A DNA stretch of 64,000 nt from JAKAGE01 sp035541415 (GCA_035541415.1 DATKNI010000021.1:18303-82302); one strand, 5' to 3'; positions 31,812 through 40,199 are shown, counted from the first letter of the stretch. Numbers and translations are program-made. Notes: generated from the letters alone by a model not told the origin.

Positions 31812-32501
31812 ATGGCCACCAAACTTTCGCGTTCCAAGCTTGAACTTTTCACCGAGTGCCGCCGTTGTTTTTGGCTCGATCTGAAGCAGGGGATCAAACG
31901 CCCGTCGGGGCCGCCGTTCACGTTGAATAACGCCGTGGACTACCTCCTCAAGGAGGAATTCGACGTGCATCGCAATAAAAAAACCCGTCATCCGGTGATG
32001 GAGAAATTCGAGATCAATGCGCTGCCGTTCCAGCACGACAGTCTGAGCAAGTGGCGGCACAACTTTACCGGCGTGCAGGTTAACCACGAGCCGACGGGAT
32101 TCCTGGTGTATGGCGCCGTCGATGATTTGTGGGTGAACCCCGACGGCCAGATCCACGTTGTCGACTACAAAGCGACCGGCGCGAAGGAGCATAAAATTTA
32201 TGATTCGTATCGCCGCCAGATGGAAATCTACCAGTGGCTCCTGCGCCACAATGGCCTCGACGTTTCACCGCGCGGATATTTCGTATTTGCAAAAGTGAAT
32301 AAAGCCGACGGCTTTGGCAACGGGGACGCCGCGCTTGCGTTCGACCTCTTCATCGAACCGCTCGACGGCGATGATTCGTGGGTGGAACAAGCATTGCAAT
32401 CCGCCAAAAAAACTTTTGACATGACAGAGATTCCGGACGCAACGCCGGAGTGCGATTTTTGCTCGTATCGACACGCCGTGGCGCGCGCCGTCACGGAGTA
32501 G
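31812..32501 (+). CDS. RecB/Cas4-like PD-(D/E)XK nuclease with two CxxC pairs
   Basis: A 229-aa protein of the PDDEXK_1 nuclease group. The core motif is GAVDDLWVNPDGQIHVVDYKATG, split here as GAVDDLWV (metal-binding Asp) and VVDYKATG (Asp-x-Lys), followed by the QMEIYQWLLR helix with the motif-IV Gln and Tyr. Cys16 and Cys19 near the N-terminus and Cys214 and Cys217 near the C-terminus bracket the nuclease core, as in the iron-sulfur nucleases Cas4, AddB and Dna2, although those have a different C-x-C pattern. No CRISPR or AddA-like helicase is nearby. A stand-alone DNA-end-processing or uptake-related nuclease is the simplest reading. Confidence 0.82.
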   Translation: MATKLSRSKLELFTECRRCFWLDLKQGIKRPSGPPFTLNNAVDYLLKEEFDVHRNKKTRHPVMEKFEINALPFQHDSLSKWRHNFTGVQVNHEPTGFLVYGAVDDLWVNPDGQIHVVDYKATGAKEHKIYDSYRRQMEIYQWLLRHNGLDVSPRGYFVFAKVNKADGFGNGDAALAFDLFIEPLDGDDSWVEQALQSAKKTFDMTEIPDATPECDFCSYRHAVARAVTE

Positions 32502-32503
32502 GC

Positions 32504-32531
32504 TTGCATTTTTCTGGAATTTAGATATAAT
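32504..32531 (+). promoter_or_regulatory. Promoter of the 32567 gene
   Basis: TTGCAT (32504-32509), 16-nt spacer, TATAAT (32526-32531), then a leader with GGGAGG before the ATG. Confidence 0.7.
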
Positions 32532-32566
32532 AATTCATAGCAAAATCTCATTCGCGGGAGGCGAGC

Positions 32567-33034
32567 ATGAAGGTAACGTTTGCGATCGTGAAGCTTGTTG
32601 CTTTGGCGGTAGGGATTGCTTCGTTCGTTGCATTCCGGATCTTGGGCGGCATACTGGCGGGATTCACGGCCGATCCCATCACCGGCCTTACGGTTCTCGG
32701 AGGCTCTGTCATGGCTGGCGTTCTCTGTGGTTATGTAGTCCATCTGATGCTCGGATTCGTCGTAACAGAATTAGTGGTGGGCTATTGCATGCTCATGGGG
32801 CGTCCTCGACCGAACGTGGTTGAACCTCCTCGGATGGGGCCGGTCGAACATGGTCTCTATGCGGGCATCGCCGTTTGGTTCGGAGTCTATGCGATTCAGA
32901 CTATCGCTGTGGGGTTGCGGATCCAAACCTATTTCGGCCTGGATCTCATTCCGAGCATCGCCGTCGGCGTCGCCGCAGGATTCTGGAATGGCATCAAGCA
33001 TTACAACAAAGACCAGGTCGCGCCCATCGCGTGA
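32567..33034 (+). CDS. Orphan membrane protein
   Basis: A 155-aa protein with about four membrane segments (FAIVKLVALAVGIASFVAF, VLGGSVMAGVLCGYVVHL, GLYAGIAVWFGVYAIQTIA, IPSIAVGVAAGFW). No family recognised. It has a Shine-Dalgarno (GGGAGG) at good spacing, a full promoter and a strong terminator, so it is a monocistronic unit. Confidence 0.75.
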   Translation: MKVTFAIVKLVALAVGIASFVAFRILGGILAGFTADPITGLTVLGGSVMAGVLCGYVVHLMLGFVVTELVVGYCMLMGRPRPNVVEPPRMGPVEHGLYAGIAVWFGVYAIQTIAVGLRIQTYFGLDLIPSIAVGVAAGFWNGIKHYNKDQVAPIA

Positions 33035-33048
33035 TCGTTTTCCAATGC

Positions 33049-33079
33049 GGCCGGGACTTCAGCGTCCCGGCCCTTTATT
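33049..33079 (+). terminator. Intrinsic terminator
   Basis: Stem GGCCGGGAC / GTCCCGGCC, 6-nt loop, then CTTTATTATTTTTT. It ends the 32567 gene. Confidence 0.85.
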
Positions 33080-33099
33080 ATTTTTTAATCCAAAAACTC

Positions 33100-33105
33100 T
33101 ATAAT
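33100..33105 (+). promoter_or_regulatory. TATAAT -10 box, leaderless start for 33112 gene
   Basis: Perfect TATAAT ending 6 nt before ATG 33112. Confidence 0.6.
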
Positions 33106-33111
33106 GAATGC

Positions 33112-33441
33112 ATGCCGATCATTCCGAAATTTAAACCGCTTCATTGGACAAGCCATGCGAAAGCCAAGATGATGTTTTATCGTCTGGGTCCCGGTCGCAT
33201 TCGGCGCGTGCTCCATTCGCCAAAGCGCGTGGAAGAGGGAGTTGCGCCGCGAACGGTAGCCATGATGCAGCCGGCCTCAATCAAAAATGGAAAATGGACG
33301 CAAGAAATCTGGGTGATGTTTCAAGATTCTCCCAAGGAACGGAACGTGATCAGCGCGTGGCGCTATCCCGGGGTAACCAAGCCGCGAGGGGAGATCAAGG
33401 CCTTTTTACGCCGGGAATATCAGGAGTTTTTGGCTAGTTGA
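33112..33441 (+). CDS. Small basic protein, possibly DUF4258/RelE-like fold
   Basis: A 109-aa, basic, soluble protein: FKPLHWTSHAKAKMMFYRL, a helix-turn (PGRIRRVLHSPKRVEEG), then strands EIWVMFQDS and RNVISAWRYPG. The layout of His, Lys and Met near the N-terminus, a helix and a beta hairpin is like DUF4258 or BrnT/RelE-type proteins, but no partner antitoxin gene is adjacent. The start is fixed by the -10 box; an open frame extends upstream through the terminator and is ignored. Assignment tentative. Confidence 0.7.
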   Translation: MPIIPKFKPLHWTSHAKAKMMFYRLGPGRIRRVLHSPKRVEEGVAPRTVAMMQPASIKNGKWTQEIWVMFQDSPKERNVISAWRYPGVTKPRGEIKAFLRREYQEFLAS

Positions 33442-33466
33442 CAAACATAATTTTATATGCTAATAT
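33438..33466 (+). promoter_or_regulatory. Promoter of the 33538 gene, overlapping the previous stop codon
   Basis: TTGACA (33438-33443), 17-nt spacer, TAATAT (33461-33466). The -35 box contains the TGA stop of the preceding gene. The leader carries a perfect GGATTCC / GGAATCC hairpin (33500-33519). Confidence 0.75.
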
Positions 33467-33537
33467 AGCCTTAGCATAATAGTTAAAATACAGCAGTATG
33501 GATTCCGTGGTAGGAATCCAAATTCGAGGGTAGAACA

Positions 33538-33756
33538 ATGTTGTGCTGGCAAGATGTAAAGAAGATTACTGAACAGCCTGCGGATCCGATCGACGCAGTC
33601 GTGAACCAAGCGACGCGACTCACGATGGCTTTTCAAGCCAAGTCGTCTTTCCTTGTGAGAGAACTCGATCGCGAAATCGATTCCCTTATGGGAATCGCAA
33701 CCGCCGTGCTGGCCCGTCATGGGATCAAGAGCCGGCAGGATCATCCTAACCAATAA
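33538..33756 (+). CDS. Orphan small soluble protein
   Basis: A 72-aa helical protein (MLCWQDVKKITEQPADPIDAV start, REIDSLMGIATAVLARHGI near the end). No family recognised. GAGGG lies 7 nt before the ATG, a consensus promoter with a leader hairpin precedes it, and a strong terminator follows. The Cys at position 3 and the amphipathic helices suggest a small binding protein, but nothing more can be said. Confidence 0.7.
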   Translation: MLCWQDVKKITEQPADPIDAVVNQATRLTMAFQAKSSFLVRELDREIDSLMGIATAVLARHGIKSRQDHPNQ

Positions 33757-33762
33757 AGCAGG

Positions 33763-33789
33763 GGGCCGTACCGAAAGGTGCGGCCCGTT
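33763..33789 (+). terminator. Intrinsic terminator
   Basis: Stem GGGCCGTACC / GGTGCGGCCC (one G-T pair) with a GAAA tetraloop, then GTTTC. Confidence 0.8.
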
Positions 33790-33798
33790 TCATTTTTC

Positions 33799-33804
33799 TA
33801 TAAT
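33799..33804 (+). promoter_or_regulatory. TATAAT -10 box, leaderless start for 33811 gene
   Basis: Perfect TATAAT, exactly 6 nt before ATG 33811. Confidence 0.6.
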
Positions 33805-33810
33805 AAACAC

Positions 33811-34380
33811 ATGCTATTCTCTAAGCGTATCATCTGGGGCGGATTGATAATACTCGCGGTATTTGCTGTAATAGGTGAGTGGTACATCAAGGAACCGGCG
33901 GCCAACAGCAATCATGAGCCGCCGCAATCATCATCAACTATGATCATCACGAGTCCTGCATTTGAAGACGGCGGAATTATTCCCAAGAAATATACCTGCG
34001 ATGGAGGGGATATCAATCCGGAGCTTCAGATCCACTATGTCCCTCGGGAGGCGCGAAGCCTCGCGCTCATTCTCCACGATCCCGACGTGCCGATGCCGGG
34101 AGGATTTACGCATTGGGTGGTGTGGAACATCAGCCCCGAGACCACGCTCATCAAAGATGAAAGCGTGCCTCCGGATGCCGTCGAAGGGCGGAACAGCGCC
34201 GGACGAATCGGCTACATGGGACCATGCCCGCCGTCGGGGACGCACCATTATCATTTCCAGCTGTATGCGCTGAACGACGTTCTTGATATTCCTGCGACAT
34301 CGTCGCTTGAGGAGATTCAAAAACAGATCGATGAGCATCTCGTTGCGAAAGCGGATTTAGTTGGCCTGTACGCCCGATAG
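33811..34380 (+). CDS. YbhB/YbcL-type phosphatidylethanolamine-binding protein homologue, membrane-anchored
   Basis: A 189-aa protein with an N-terminal anchor (IIWGGLIILAVFAVIGEWYI) and a PEBP/YbhB domain (about residues 45-188). The ligand-pocket motifs are PKKYTCDGGDINPEL, LALILHDPDVPMPGGFTHWVVWNI and GYMGPCPPSGTHHYHFQLYAL. Bacterial members are of unclear function; some inhibit proteases or bind small anions. The anchor puts the domain outside the membrane. The start follows the -10 box; the preceding frame overlaps the terminator. Confidence 0.92.
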   Translation: MLFSKRIIWGGLIILAVFAVIGEWYIKEPAANSNHEPPQSSSTMIITSPAFEDGGIIPKKYTCDGGDINPELQIHYVPREARSLALILHDPDVPMPGGFTHWVVWNISPETTLIKDESVPPDAVEGRNSAGRIGYMGPCPPSGTHHYHFQLYALNDVLDIPATSSLEEIQKQIDEHLVAKADLVGLYAR

Positions 34381-34385
34381 CCGTC

Positions 34386-34409
34386 GCGCGTGATACAGCG
34401 CGTGATACA
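34386..34409 (+). repeat. Perfect 12-bp tandem repeat in a promoter region
   Basis: GCGCGTGATACA occurs twice back to back. The second copy supplies most of the TACAAT -10 box (34406-34411) of the DoxX-like gene; it may be a local duplication of a promoter element or a regulator site. Confidence 0.7.
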
Positions 34410-34419
34410 ATCAAACTAT

Positions 34420-34770
34420 ATGGAATCAAACGGCTCGGCGACGATCTTGCGATGGGGGTTGGCCTTTGTTTTCTTCTATGCCGCGATCGCGGCGCTTCTT
34501 GACCCGGGCGAGTGGGGAGCATTCCTGCCTCCATCGCTTAGCGCCGTCGCACCGCTTTCGTTTTTCCTCACCGTGTTCTCGGTCTATGAGCTGATCCTTG
34601 CCGTATGGCTTTTCTGGGGGAAGCACCTGTGGTGGTCGTCGCTTCTCGCGACAATCACGCTCGCCGGAGTTGCCGTCGCAAACTATCAGGCGATGGATAT
34701 CGCATTCCGGGACATCGGTCTCGCATTCGCGGCGCTTGCGCTCTTCCAAGCGGCGCGACATAATAGTTAA
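34420..34770 (+). CDS. DoxX-like small membrane protein
   Basis: A 116-aa protein with about four helices (WGLAFVFFYAAIAALL, APLSFFLTVFSVYELILAVWLFW, SSLLATITLAGVAVANY, IGLAFAALALF). Size and the helix pattern (RWGLAFVFFYAAIA at the start, a middle ELILAVWLFWGK) fit the DoxX/DoxD group of quinone-linked or redox membrane proteins, with moderate confidence. TACAAT ends 8 nt before the ATG. The sigma gene follows 5 nt after the stop, so they may be co-transcribed. Confidence 0.7.
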   Translation: MESNGSATILRWGLAFVFFYAAIAALLDPGEWGAFLPPSLSAVAPLSFFLTVFSVYELILAVWLFWGKHLWWSSLLATITLAGVAVANYQAMDIAFRDIGLAFAALALFQAARHNS

Positions 34771-34775
34771 TATAC

Positions 34776-35408
34776 ATGAACATTTTTAACGGCAGCCCGG
34801 CGCTCCCATTCCCGGGCGAACTCTCGGAACACGAGCGTTCGCGCGACGACCGCGAACTCATTGCGTTATTTTTGCGCGGCGACGAAGCGAGCTTTTCCGT
34901 GTTGCTCGACCGCCATATGCCGATGGTGTACCGCTTTGCGTACCGGTATTTGAGCAATGCCGATGACGCAAGCGATGTGACGCAGGAAGCGTTCATCCGC
35001 GCGTGGAAGCACATCAAAAAATTCGACACGTCGCGCAGTTTCAAAACTTGGATTTTGGCGATTGCAAAAAATGCGGCGCTCGACCACATCAAAAAGAAAA
35101 AGCCGGTTCTCTTTTCGCAAATCGAATCGCAAGAAAAGGATCTTGATGCCGTCCTTGCCCCGCACCTCGCCGAAGAGGAATTGCCCGACGCCGCGTTCGA
35201 CCGGGTAAGCGACGCGAGAGTGCTTGAATCAACGCTCGCAAAACTGCCCGCGCCGTACCGCGTCGTCCTCGCTCTGCGCTACGGCGAACACCTCAAGTTC
35301 CGCGAGATCGCCGACATCCTTTCGGAGCCGATCGACACCGTAAAGAGCAAGCATCGCCGGGGCCTTATGCATCTCCGGAAGATCTTGCCCAAAACGCTTT
35401 TGGCCTAG
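34776..35408 (+). CDS. Sigma-70 family (ECF-type) sigma factor, second of three
   Basis: A 210-aa sigma factor: region 2 with LLDRHMPMVYRFAYRYL, SDVTQEAFIRAWKHI and FKTWILAIAKNAALDHIKKKK; region 4 with LPAPYRVVLALRYGEHLKFREIADILSEPIDTVKSKHRRGL. A linker of about 45 residues has LFSQIESQEKDLDAV. It leads a run of seven tightly spaced genes ending with a MacAB-like exporter, so it probably controls that operon and is itself held by the membrane protein after it. Confidence 0.93.
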   Translation: MNIFNGSPALPFPGELSEHERSRDDRELIALFLRGDEASFSVLLDRHMPMVYRFAYRYLSNADDASDVTQEAFIRAWKHIKKFDTSRSFKTWILAIAKNAALDHIKKKKPVLFSQIESQEKDLDAVLAPHLAEEELPDAAFDRVSDARVLESTLAKLPAPYRVVLALRYGEHLKFREIADILSEPIDTVKSKHRRGLMHLRKILPKTLLA

Positions 35409-35457
35409 GCGCCATCGCACCCAAATGGCTTGGAAAATCGTATAGTTGGGCAAAGCC

Positions 35458-35886
35458 ATGCCCCGGGATACCCGCAGAACCCCCAAGAAAATATTTGAAA
35501 AGCTTGAGGCGCCCCAGCCTCCGGCTGATTTGGTGCAAAAGACGCTCCAGCGCATCATGGCGCGCGAACGGAAAATTTTGATGGCAAAGCTCGCGGGGCT
35601 TGGGTCGCTCTTTGCGGCATCGCTCGCCCTCGTCGTGACGCAAATGTCCGCGGCGGCGGCTCAGCTTGCACAGTCGGGATTTTTCCAATTCGGTTCGCTT
35701 TTCTTTTCTGATTTCGGCGCGGCGGCCGCGAACCTGCCGGATTTTTTCCTTTCGCTTTTTGAATCATTCCCGGTTTTCTCGGCCGGGCTTGCGATCGGGG
35801 GACTCGCCGTGGCGATCTGGTCGTTTGCCGGATTCGTCGATGACGCAAGCATCCTGCGCGCGACAAAACATTATTCATCGGCATGA
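35458..35886 (+). CDS. Membrane protein, probable anti-sigma factor
   Basis: A 142-aa protein with a basic cytoplasmic N-terminus (TPKKIFEKLEAPQPPADLVQKTLQRI, about residues 8-35) and two to three membrane segments (LAGLGSLFAASLALVVTQ, FPVFSAGLAIGGLAVAIW). The N-terminal amphipathic helix before a membrane span is typical of anti-sigma factors. No zinc motif (HxxxCxxC) is present. ATG 35458 is chosen; a TTG at 35446 would add four residues. TATAGT lies 12 nt upstream. It overlaps the next gene by ATGA. The role is inferred from position between a sigma gene and its operon. Confidence 0.72.
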   Translation: MPRDTRRTPKKIFEKLEAPQPPADLVQKTLQRIMARERKILMAKLAGLGSLFAASLALVVTQMSAAAAQLAQSGFFQFGSLFFSDFGAAAANLPDFFLSLFESFPVFSAGLAIGGLAVAIWSFAGFVDDASILRATKHYSSA

Positions 35887-36374
35887 GCGACATATCCCAT
35901 TCAAAAAAAGTAAATGCCATGCTCATCATCCTTGGAAGCGTGGCGCTTATTTTTGTAATATTCGCCCTCGGTATTTATGTGGGATATGAGCGCGCCATGT
36001 TCGCATCGGGACGCAGCGATAATTATTACCGGAATTTTATGGGAGCTTCGCCGATGGGCTTTGGCGACTCGCATGGCGTCGTGGGAACGGTGATCGACGT
36101 GAGCACGTCGAGCCTCACGGTGCGCGATCCCGACAACGACGAGGAATCGGTCGTCGTTGCAACGGACACCATCATCCGCATGTTCGATCGCACGCTCGAC
36201 ATCAAAGGCCTTGTCCCGGGCGAAGGCGTTGCGGTCATCGGTTCGCCGAATGAAGACGGCCAGATCGAAGCGCGGTTCGTGCGCATTTTCCCGAGCACGT
36301 CGTCATATCCCGTGCCGCCCGACTTTTCGTCGGGAACCCAATCGTCGACCATTATTATTATCCACACACTCTAA
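35883..36374 (+). CDS. Membrane-anchored DUF5666-like protein
   Basis: A 163-aa protein with one N-terminal helix (AMLIILGSVALIFVIFALGIYVGY, about 13-35), then a small beta-barrel domain (about 65-140) of DUF5666 type: VVGTVIDVSTSSLTVRDPDN, VVVATDTIIRMF, LVPGEGVAVIGS, and IEARFVRIF. A Ser/Thr/Pro tail follows. It is coupled to both neighbours (4-nt overlap before, 1-nt after). A second DUF5666 protein ends the operon at 40200. DUF5666 proteins have no known function; the domain resembles an OB-like ligand-binding barrel outside the membrane. Confidence 0.8.
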   Translation: MSDISHSKKVNAMLIILGSVALIFVIFALGIYVGYERAMFASGRSDNYYRNFMGASPMGFGDSHGVVGTVIDVSTSSLTVRDPDNDEESVVVATDTIIRMFDRTLDIKGLVPGEGVAVIGSPNEDGQIEARFVRIFPSTSSYPVPPDFSSGTQSSTIIIIHTL

Positions 36375-38167
36375 TGTTCAAAAAAATCGGGAGCGCGATC
36401 AAGGCGCACAAGGTCATGTCAATAATCATCGCGATTGCCATCGTAGGCGGCGGATATTATTGGTACCGTTCGGCGCAGGGGACGAGCGCTCCGACGAAAT
36501 ATGTCGTGGGACAGGCCTCGCTCGGCACCGTCGTCGCATCGGTATCAGGCAGCGGCCAGGTGCAGGCGCTCTCGTCGATTCCCGTAAAGAACCAAGGTTC
36601 GGGATCAGGCGCAGTCACCGGCATCTATGTGAAAGTCGGCCAGCACGTGACCGCCGGCCAGCTCCTCGTGCAGGTTGATACGACGAACGAGGAAAAAGCG
36701 CTCAAGCAGGCTGAACTCACCATGCAGTCGGCCAACCTTTCGCTCGCAAAACTTCAGGAAGCTCCGGCCACAACGACGCTGCAGCAAGATGAAGACGCCG
36801 TCGCGCAGGCATCCACATCGCTCGCGACCGATTACCAGTCGGCATACGATTCGCTCGGCGGCATTTTTGTGGATTTCCAAACCACCATGACTGGCCTGCA
36901 AAATTTTATGACGGGCAAGGATGTCAACAAGACGCAAAACGACCCTGATGCTTTTGTGAGCCTCCTCCCAACATACCAGCAGGAGCAAACCATCCCGTTC
37001 CGCGATAAAGTGACGGCAACGTTCAGCGCCGCAACCGAAGCCTATGCCCAGGACCTCGCCGATTATCACGCGCTCTCGCGGAACTCGAGTTCGTCATCGC
37101 TTGATGCGCTTTTTACCGAAACGGAAAACGCCGCAAAATCAATAAGCGATGCCGTGTCGGCTTCGCGGAGCCTCATCAACCAAGTCGTGAACAGTTATCC
37201 GATTTCTTCCACGACGCAGCCGTTGCCGGCCATCGTGACCGCCGACCAGAATGCGTTTTCCGGCTACACGGGAACCATTTCAGGGGATATTACGAGCATC
37301 ACCAATTCCCAGAACGGCATCGCGAATGACGAGATTGCGCTGAAAGAAAAACAGACGTCGCTCGCGTCGCTTCAGGCGGGAGCCGACCCGCTCGACGTCC
37401 AGTCACAGCAGATTTCAATACAGAATGCGCAGCTTTCGCTCCAGACGGCGCAAGACAACCTTGCGGATGATTCTATCCGCGCCCCGGTTTCAGGAACGGT
37501 CTCGGCGATCGCGGCGGTTGTCGGGACGCCAATTGCTTCTTCGGCGGTCACGCTTGCAGCGGACGGGGAAGTGGCGCAAGTGACGCTCAACGAAGTCGAT
37601 GCGGCAAAAGTGAGCCTGGGCGACCAGACGACGCTTACTTTCGACGCATTGCCCGATCTTTCAATCGCGGGACAGGTCGTCGAAATCGATCCGGTGGGAA
37701 CGGTGACGCAAGGCGTCGTGAACTACAGCGTGCAGATCAGTTTCACGAACACCTCCACGAGCACGTCGGCGATCAAGCCCGGCATGAGCGTGACCGCGAA
37801 TATCGTGACCGATGCGCACCAGAACGTAGTCACGGTTCCGAATGCGGCGGTTGTCACCCAGAACGGATCGTCGTATGTGCTTGCGCCGGCGACGCCCGTC
37901 GAAGCGACGACAACCGGCGGCATCGTCTTGCCGCAGGGAACAACGCTTATTCCGGTAACCGTTGGCATCTCGAATAATACGATCACGGAAATCACATCCG
38001 GCCTCAAGGCAGGGGACCAAATCATCACGCAAACCATCCGTTCGTCCAGCGGCTCCACGACAAGCGGCGGCACGAACGCGCTCCGCGCACTGGGCGGCGG
38101 CGGAGGCGGCGCGGTCTTTGGCGGCGGAGGAGGAGCTGTGCGCATCGGCGCGCCTACGGGCAGATAA
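36374..38167 (+). CDS. Membrane fusion/adaptor protein of a MacA-like exporter
   Basis: A 597-aa adaptor with an N-terminal anchor (VMSIIIAIAIVGGGYYWY), the first lipoyl half (GAVTGIYVKVGQHVTAGQLLVQVD, about 75-100), a very long helical hairpin region (about 105-365), the second lipoyl half (DDSIRAPVSGTVSAIAAVVGTPI), a beta-barrel (DQTTLTFDALPDLSIAGQVVEI), and a C-terminal membrane-proximal domain ending in a Gly-rich tail with GGGGGGAVFGGGGG. The hairpin is unusually long. In a cell without a TolC-type outer membrane it would project into the wall. It pairs with the ATPase and permease that follow. Confidence 0.9.
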   Translation: MFKKIGSAIKAHKVMSIIIAIAIVGGGYYWYRSAQGTSAPTKYVVGQASLGTVVASVSGSGQVQALSSIPVKNQGSGSGAVTGIYVKVGQHVTAGQLLVQVDTTNEEKALKQAELTMQSANLSLAKLQEAPATTTLQQDEDAVAQASTSLATDYQSAYDSLGGIFVDFQTTMTGLQNFMTGKDVNKTQNDPDAFVSLLPTYQQEQTIPFRDKVTATFSAATEAYAQDLADYHALSRNSSSSSLDALFTETENAAKSISDAVSASRSLINQVVNSYPISSTTQPLPAIVTADQNAFSGYTGTISGDITSITNSQNGIANDEIALKEKQTSLASLQAGADPLDVQSQQISIQNAQLSLQTAQDNLADDSIRAPVSGTVSAIAAVVGTPIASSAVTLAADGEVAQVTLNEVDAAKVSLGDQTTLTFDALPDLSIAGQVVEIDPVGTVTQGVVNYSVQISFTNTSTSTSAIKPGMSVTANIVTDAHQNVVTVPNAAVVTQNGSSYVLAPATPVEATTTGGIVLPQGTTLIPVTVGISNNTITEITSGLKAGDQIITQTIRSSSGSTTSGGTNALRALGGGGGGAVFGGGGGAVRIGAPTGR

Positions 38168-38173
38168 CCATGT

Positions 38174-38917
38174 ATGGCAAAAGATATCATCCAATGTTCC
38201 AACATAACGAAGATATATAATACCGGTGGCATCGAAACGGTCGTTCTTAAAGGAATAACGTTTTCGGTGAAAGAGGGCGAGTTTGTGGCGATCATGGGGC
38301 CGTCGGGCTCCGGGAAATCCACGCTCATGCACATCATCGGCGCGCTCGATACGCCGACCGGCGGGAGCTATTTCCTGGACGGCAAGGACCTCTCAAAATT
38401 GTCCGACGATGAACTCGCTGATATCCGTCGCGAAAAAATCGGATTCGTCTTCCAAGCCTTCAATCTTTTGCCGCGCACCACGGTGCTGCGCAATGTCGAG
38501 CTGCCGCTCATTTATGAAGGCGTGGACAAAGAAAAGCGCGCACGGGTTGCGAAGAAGGCGCTCACAAACGCGGCGTTCCCCGAACGGTTCTGGTTCCACC
38601 ACTCAAACCAGCTTTCCGGCGGCATGATGCAGCGCGTTGCGATTGCCCGATCGCTCGTAAACGATCCGTCGATCATCCTCGCCGACGAACCGACCGGCAA
38701 CCTCGATTCGCACACGGGCGAGATCGTTTTGAACACGTTCCAATCGCTCAACTTGCAGCACGGCAAGACGATCGTCCTCATCACGCACGAACTTTACGTT
38801 GCGGAACATGCCGACCGCATCATCCATATCCTTGACGGCAAAATATTAAAAGAAGAAGCCAACCACCACAAACGGATCGCAAAACACGAACCAGAACCCT
38901 TAACGTCGGCCTTTTAA
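38174..38917 (+). CDS. ABC transporter ATPase, MacB/LolD type
   Basis: A 247-aa ATPase with Walker A GPSGSGKST, Q-loop FVFQAFNLLPRTTVLRNVELPL, a signature reading LSGGMMQRVAIARSL, Walker B IILADEPTGNLDS, and H-loop VLITHE. This is the LolD/MacB/FtsE family that works with FtsX-like permeases. The MM in the signature (usually QQ) is a small oddity. It follows the adaptor by 6 nt and precedes the permease by 5 nt. Confidence 0.95.
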   Translation: MAKDIIQCSNITKIYNTGGIETVVLKGITFSVKEGEFVAIMGPSGSGKSTLMHIIGALDTPTGGSYFLDGKDLSKLSDDELADIRREKIGFVFQAFNLLPRTTVLRNVELPLIYEGVDKEKRARVAKKALTNAAFPERFWFHHSNQLSGGMMQRVAIARSLVNDPSIILADEPTGNLDSHTGEIVLNTFQSLNLQHGKTIVLITHELYVAEHADRIIHILDGKILKEEANHHKRIAKHEPEPLTSAF

Positions 38918-38922
38918 CAACC

Positions 38923-40170
38923 ATGAAGACAGAAGATTTATTTGAAGAAACCTATAGCGCCATCACGGTGAATAAAGTCCGTTCCGGACTCACCATGCTT
39001 GGCATTGTGATCGGCATCGCGTCGGTTATCGCGATGGTTTCGATCGGGCAGGGGACGCAGGCTTCGATTTCGGCGAGCATCAATTCGCTCGGCGCTAATT
39101 TGCTCATCGTGATGCCGGGCGCGCAGCGGTCGTTCGGCTCTACGGTAAGTTCCGGCCTCGGCAGCTCGCACACGCTTACGCCGGACGATGCGAACGCGAT
39201 CGGTTCGAGCGTGCAGAATGTCGCAGCCGTTTCACCTTCGGTCACGGCGCGCGAGCAGGTTGTTTATAAAGGAAACAATACGAACGTCACCGTGACGGGC
39301 GCCGTGTCGGCGTATCCGCAGGTGCGAAACGTGCAGATCGATGAAGGATCGTTCATAAGCGATACCGACAATGCCGACGCAAACCGCGTGGCGGTGATCG
39401 GCCCCACGGTATTGCAAACGCTATGGAATCCGCAGGGTACGGCGACGGCGACGCCCGACCAGGCGATCGGGCAGATTATCCGCATCGGCGGGCAGAATTT
39501 TACGGTGATCGGCGTGACGGTTTCAAAGGGAGGCAGCGGTTTTGCCAACCAGGATAACGTCATCTACGTGCCGCTTCTCTCCGCCCAGCGATATTTCATC
39601 GGGGATACGTCATATGTGACCGAAATCGATATCGAGGCCGCAAGCCAGCAATCGATGACCCAAGTGCAGAATGACGTCACAAACCTGCTGCTTGAGCGCC
39701 ATAATATCGCCGATCCGACATCTGCCGACTTCAACATATTGAATCAAGCGGATATCGTGCAAACCGCATCAAGCGTCACGAATACGTTCACACTGCTTCT
39801 TGCTTCGATTGCCGCCATCTCGCTTCTTGTGGGCGGCATCGGCATCATGAACATGATGCTCACGACGGTCACGGAGCGCACGCGCGAGATCGGCTTGCGC
39901 AAGGCAATCGGGGCGAAAAAAGCCGACATCACGCTCCAGTTTTTGGGCGAGTCGGTGATGCTCACGTTCGCCGGCGGCCTCGTGGGCGTTGTGCTCGGCT
40001 GGGTCGCGTCAATTGCGATTTCGTATTTCTCGGGAATTACGACCACGGTTTCGATTCCGTACGTGCTTCTCGCATTCGGCGTATCGGCGGCGATCGGCAT
40101 TATCTTCGGCTATTATCCCGCAAAGCGCGCGGCCTCCCTCAATCCAATCGAGGCGTTGCGTTATGAATAA
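38923..40170 (+). CDS. MacB-like FtsX-family permease
   Basis: A 415-aa permease with the MacB topology: N-terminal helix (LTMLGIVIGIASVIAMVSIGQGTQASI), a large external domain (about residues 50-280), and three C-terminal helices (LLLASIAAISLLVGGIGIMNMMLTTV, MLTFAGGLVGVVLGWVASIAI, VLLAFGVSAAIGIIFGYYPA), ending with the family signature PAKRAASLNPIEALRYE. The mechanotransmission motif TERTREIGLRKAIGAKK is conserved. With the adaptor and ATPase it forms a MacAB-type exporter for peptides, lipids or toxic compounds. Confidence 0.95.
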   Translation: MKTEDLFEETYSAITVNKVRSGLTMLGIVIGIASVIAMVSIGQGTQASISASINSLGANLLIVMPGAQRSFGSTVSSGLGSSHTLTPDDANAIGSSVQNVAAVSPSVTAREQVVYKGNNTNVTVTGAVSAYPQVRNVQIDEGSFISDTDNADANRVAVIGPTVLQTLWNPQGTATATPDQAIGQIIRIGGQNFTVIGVTVSKGGSGFANQDNVIYVPLLSAQRYFIGDTSYVTEIDIEAASQQSMTQVQNDVTNLLLERHNIADPTSADFNILNQADIVQTASSVTNTFTLLLASIAAISLLVGGIGIMNMMLTTVTERTREIGLRKAIGAKKADITLQFLGESVMLTFAGGLVGVVLGWVASIAISYFSGITTTVSIPYVLLAFGVSAAIGIIFGYYPAKRAASLNPIEALRYE

Positions 40171-40199
40171 AAGGTCATCATAAAAATAATTAAAAAATC

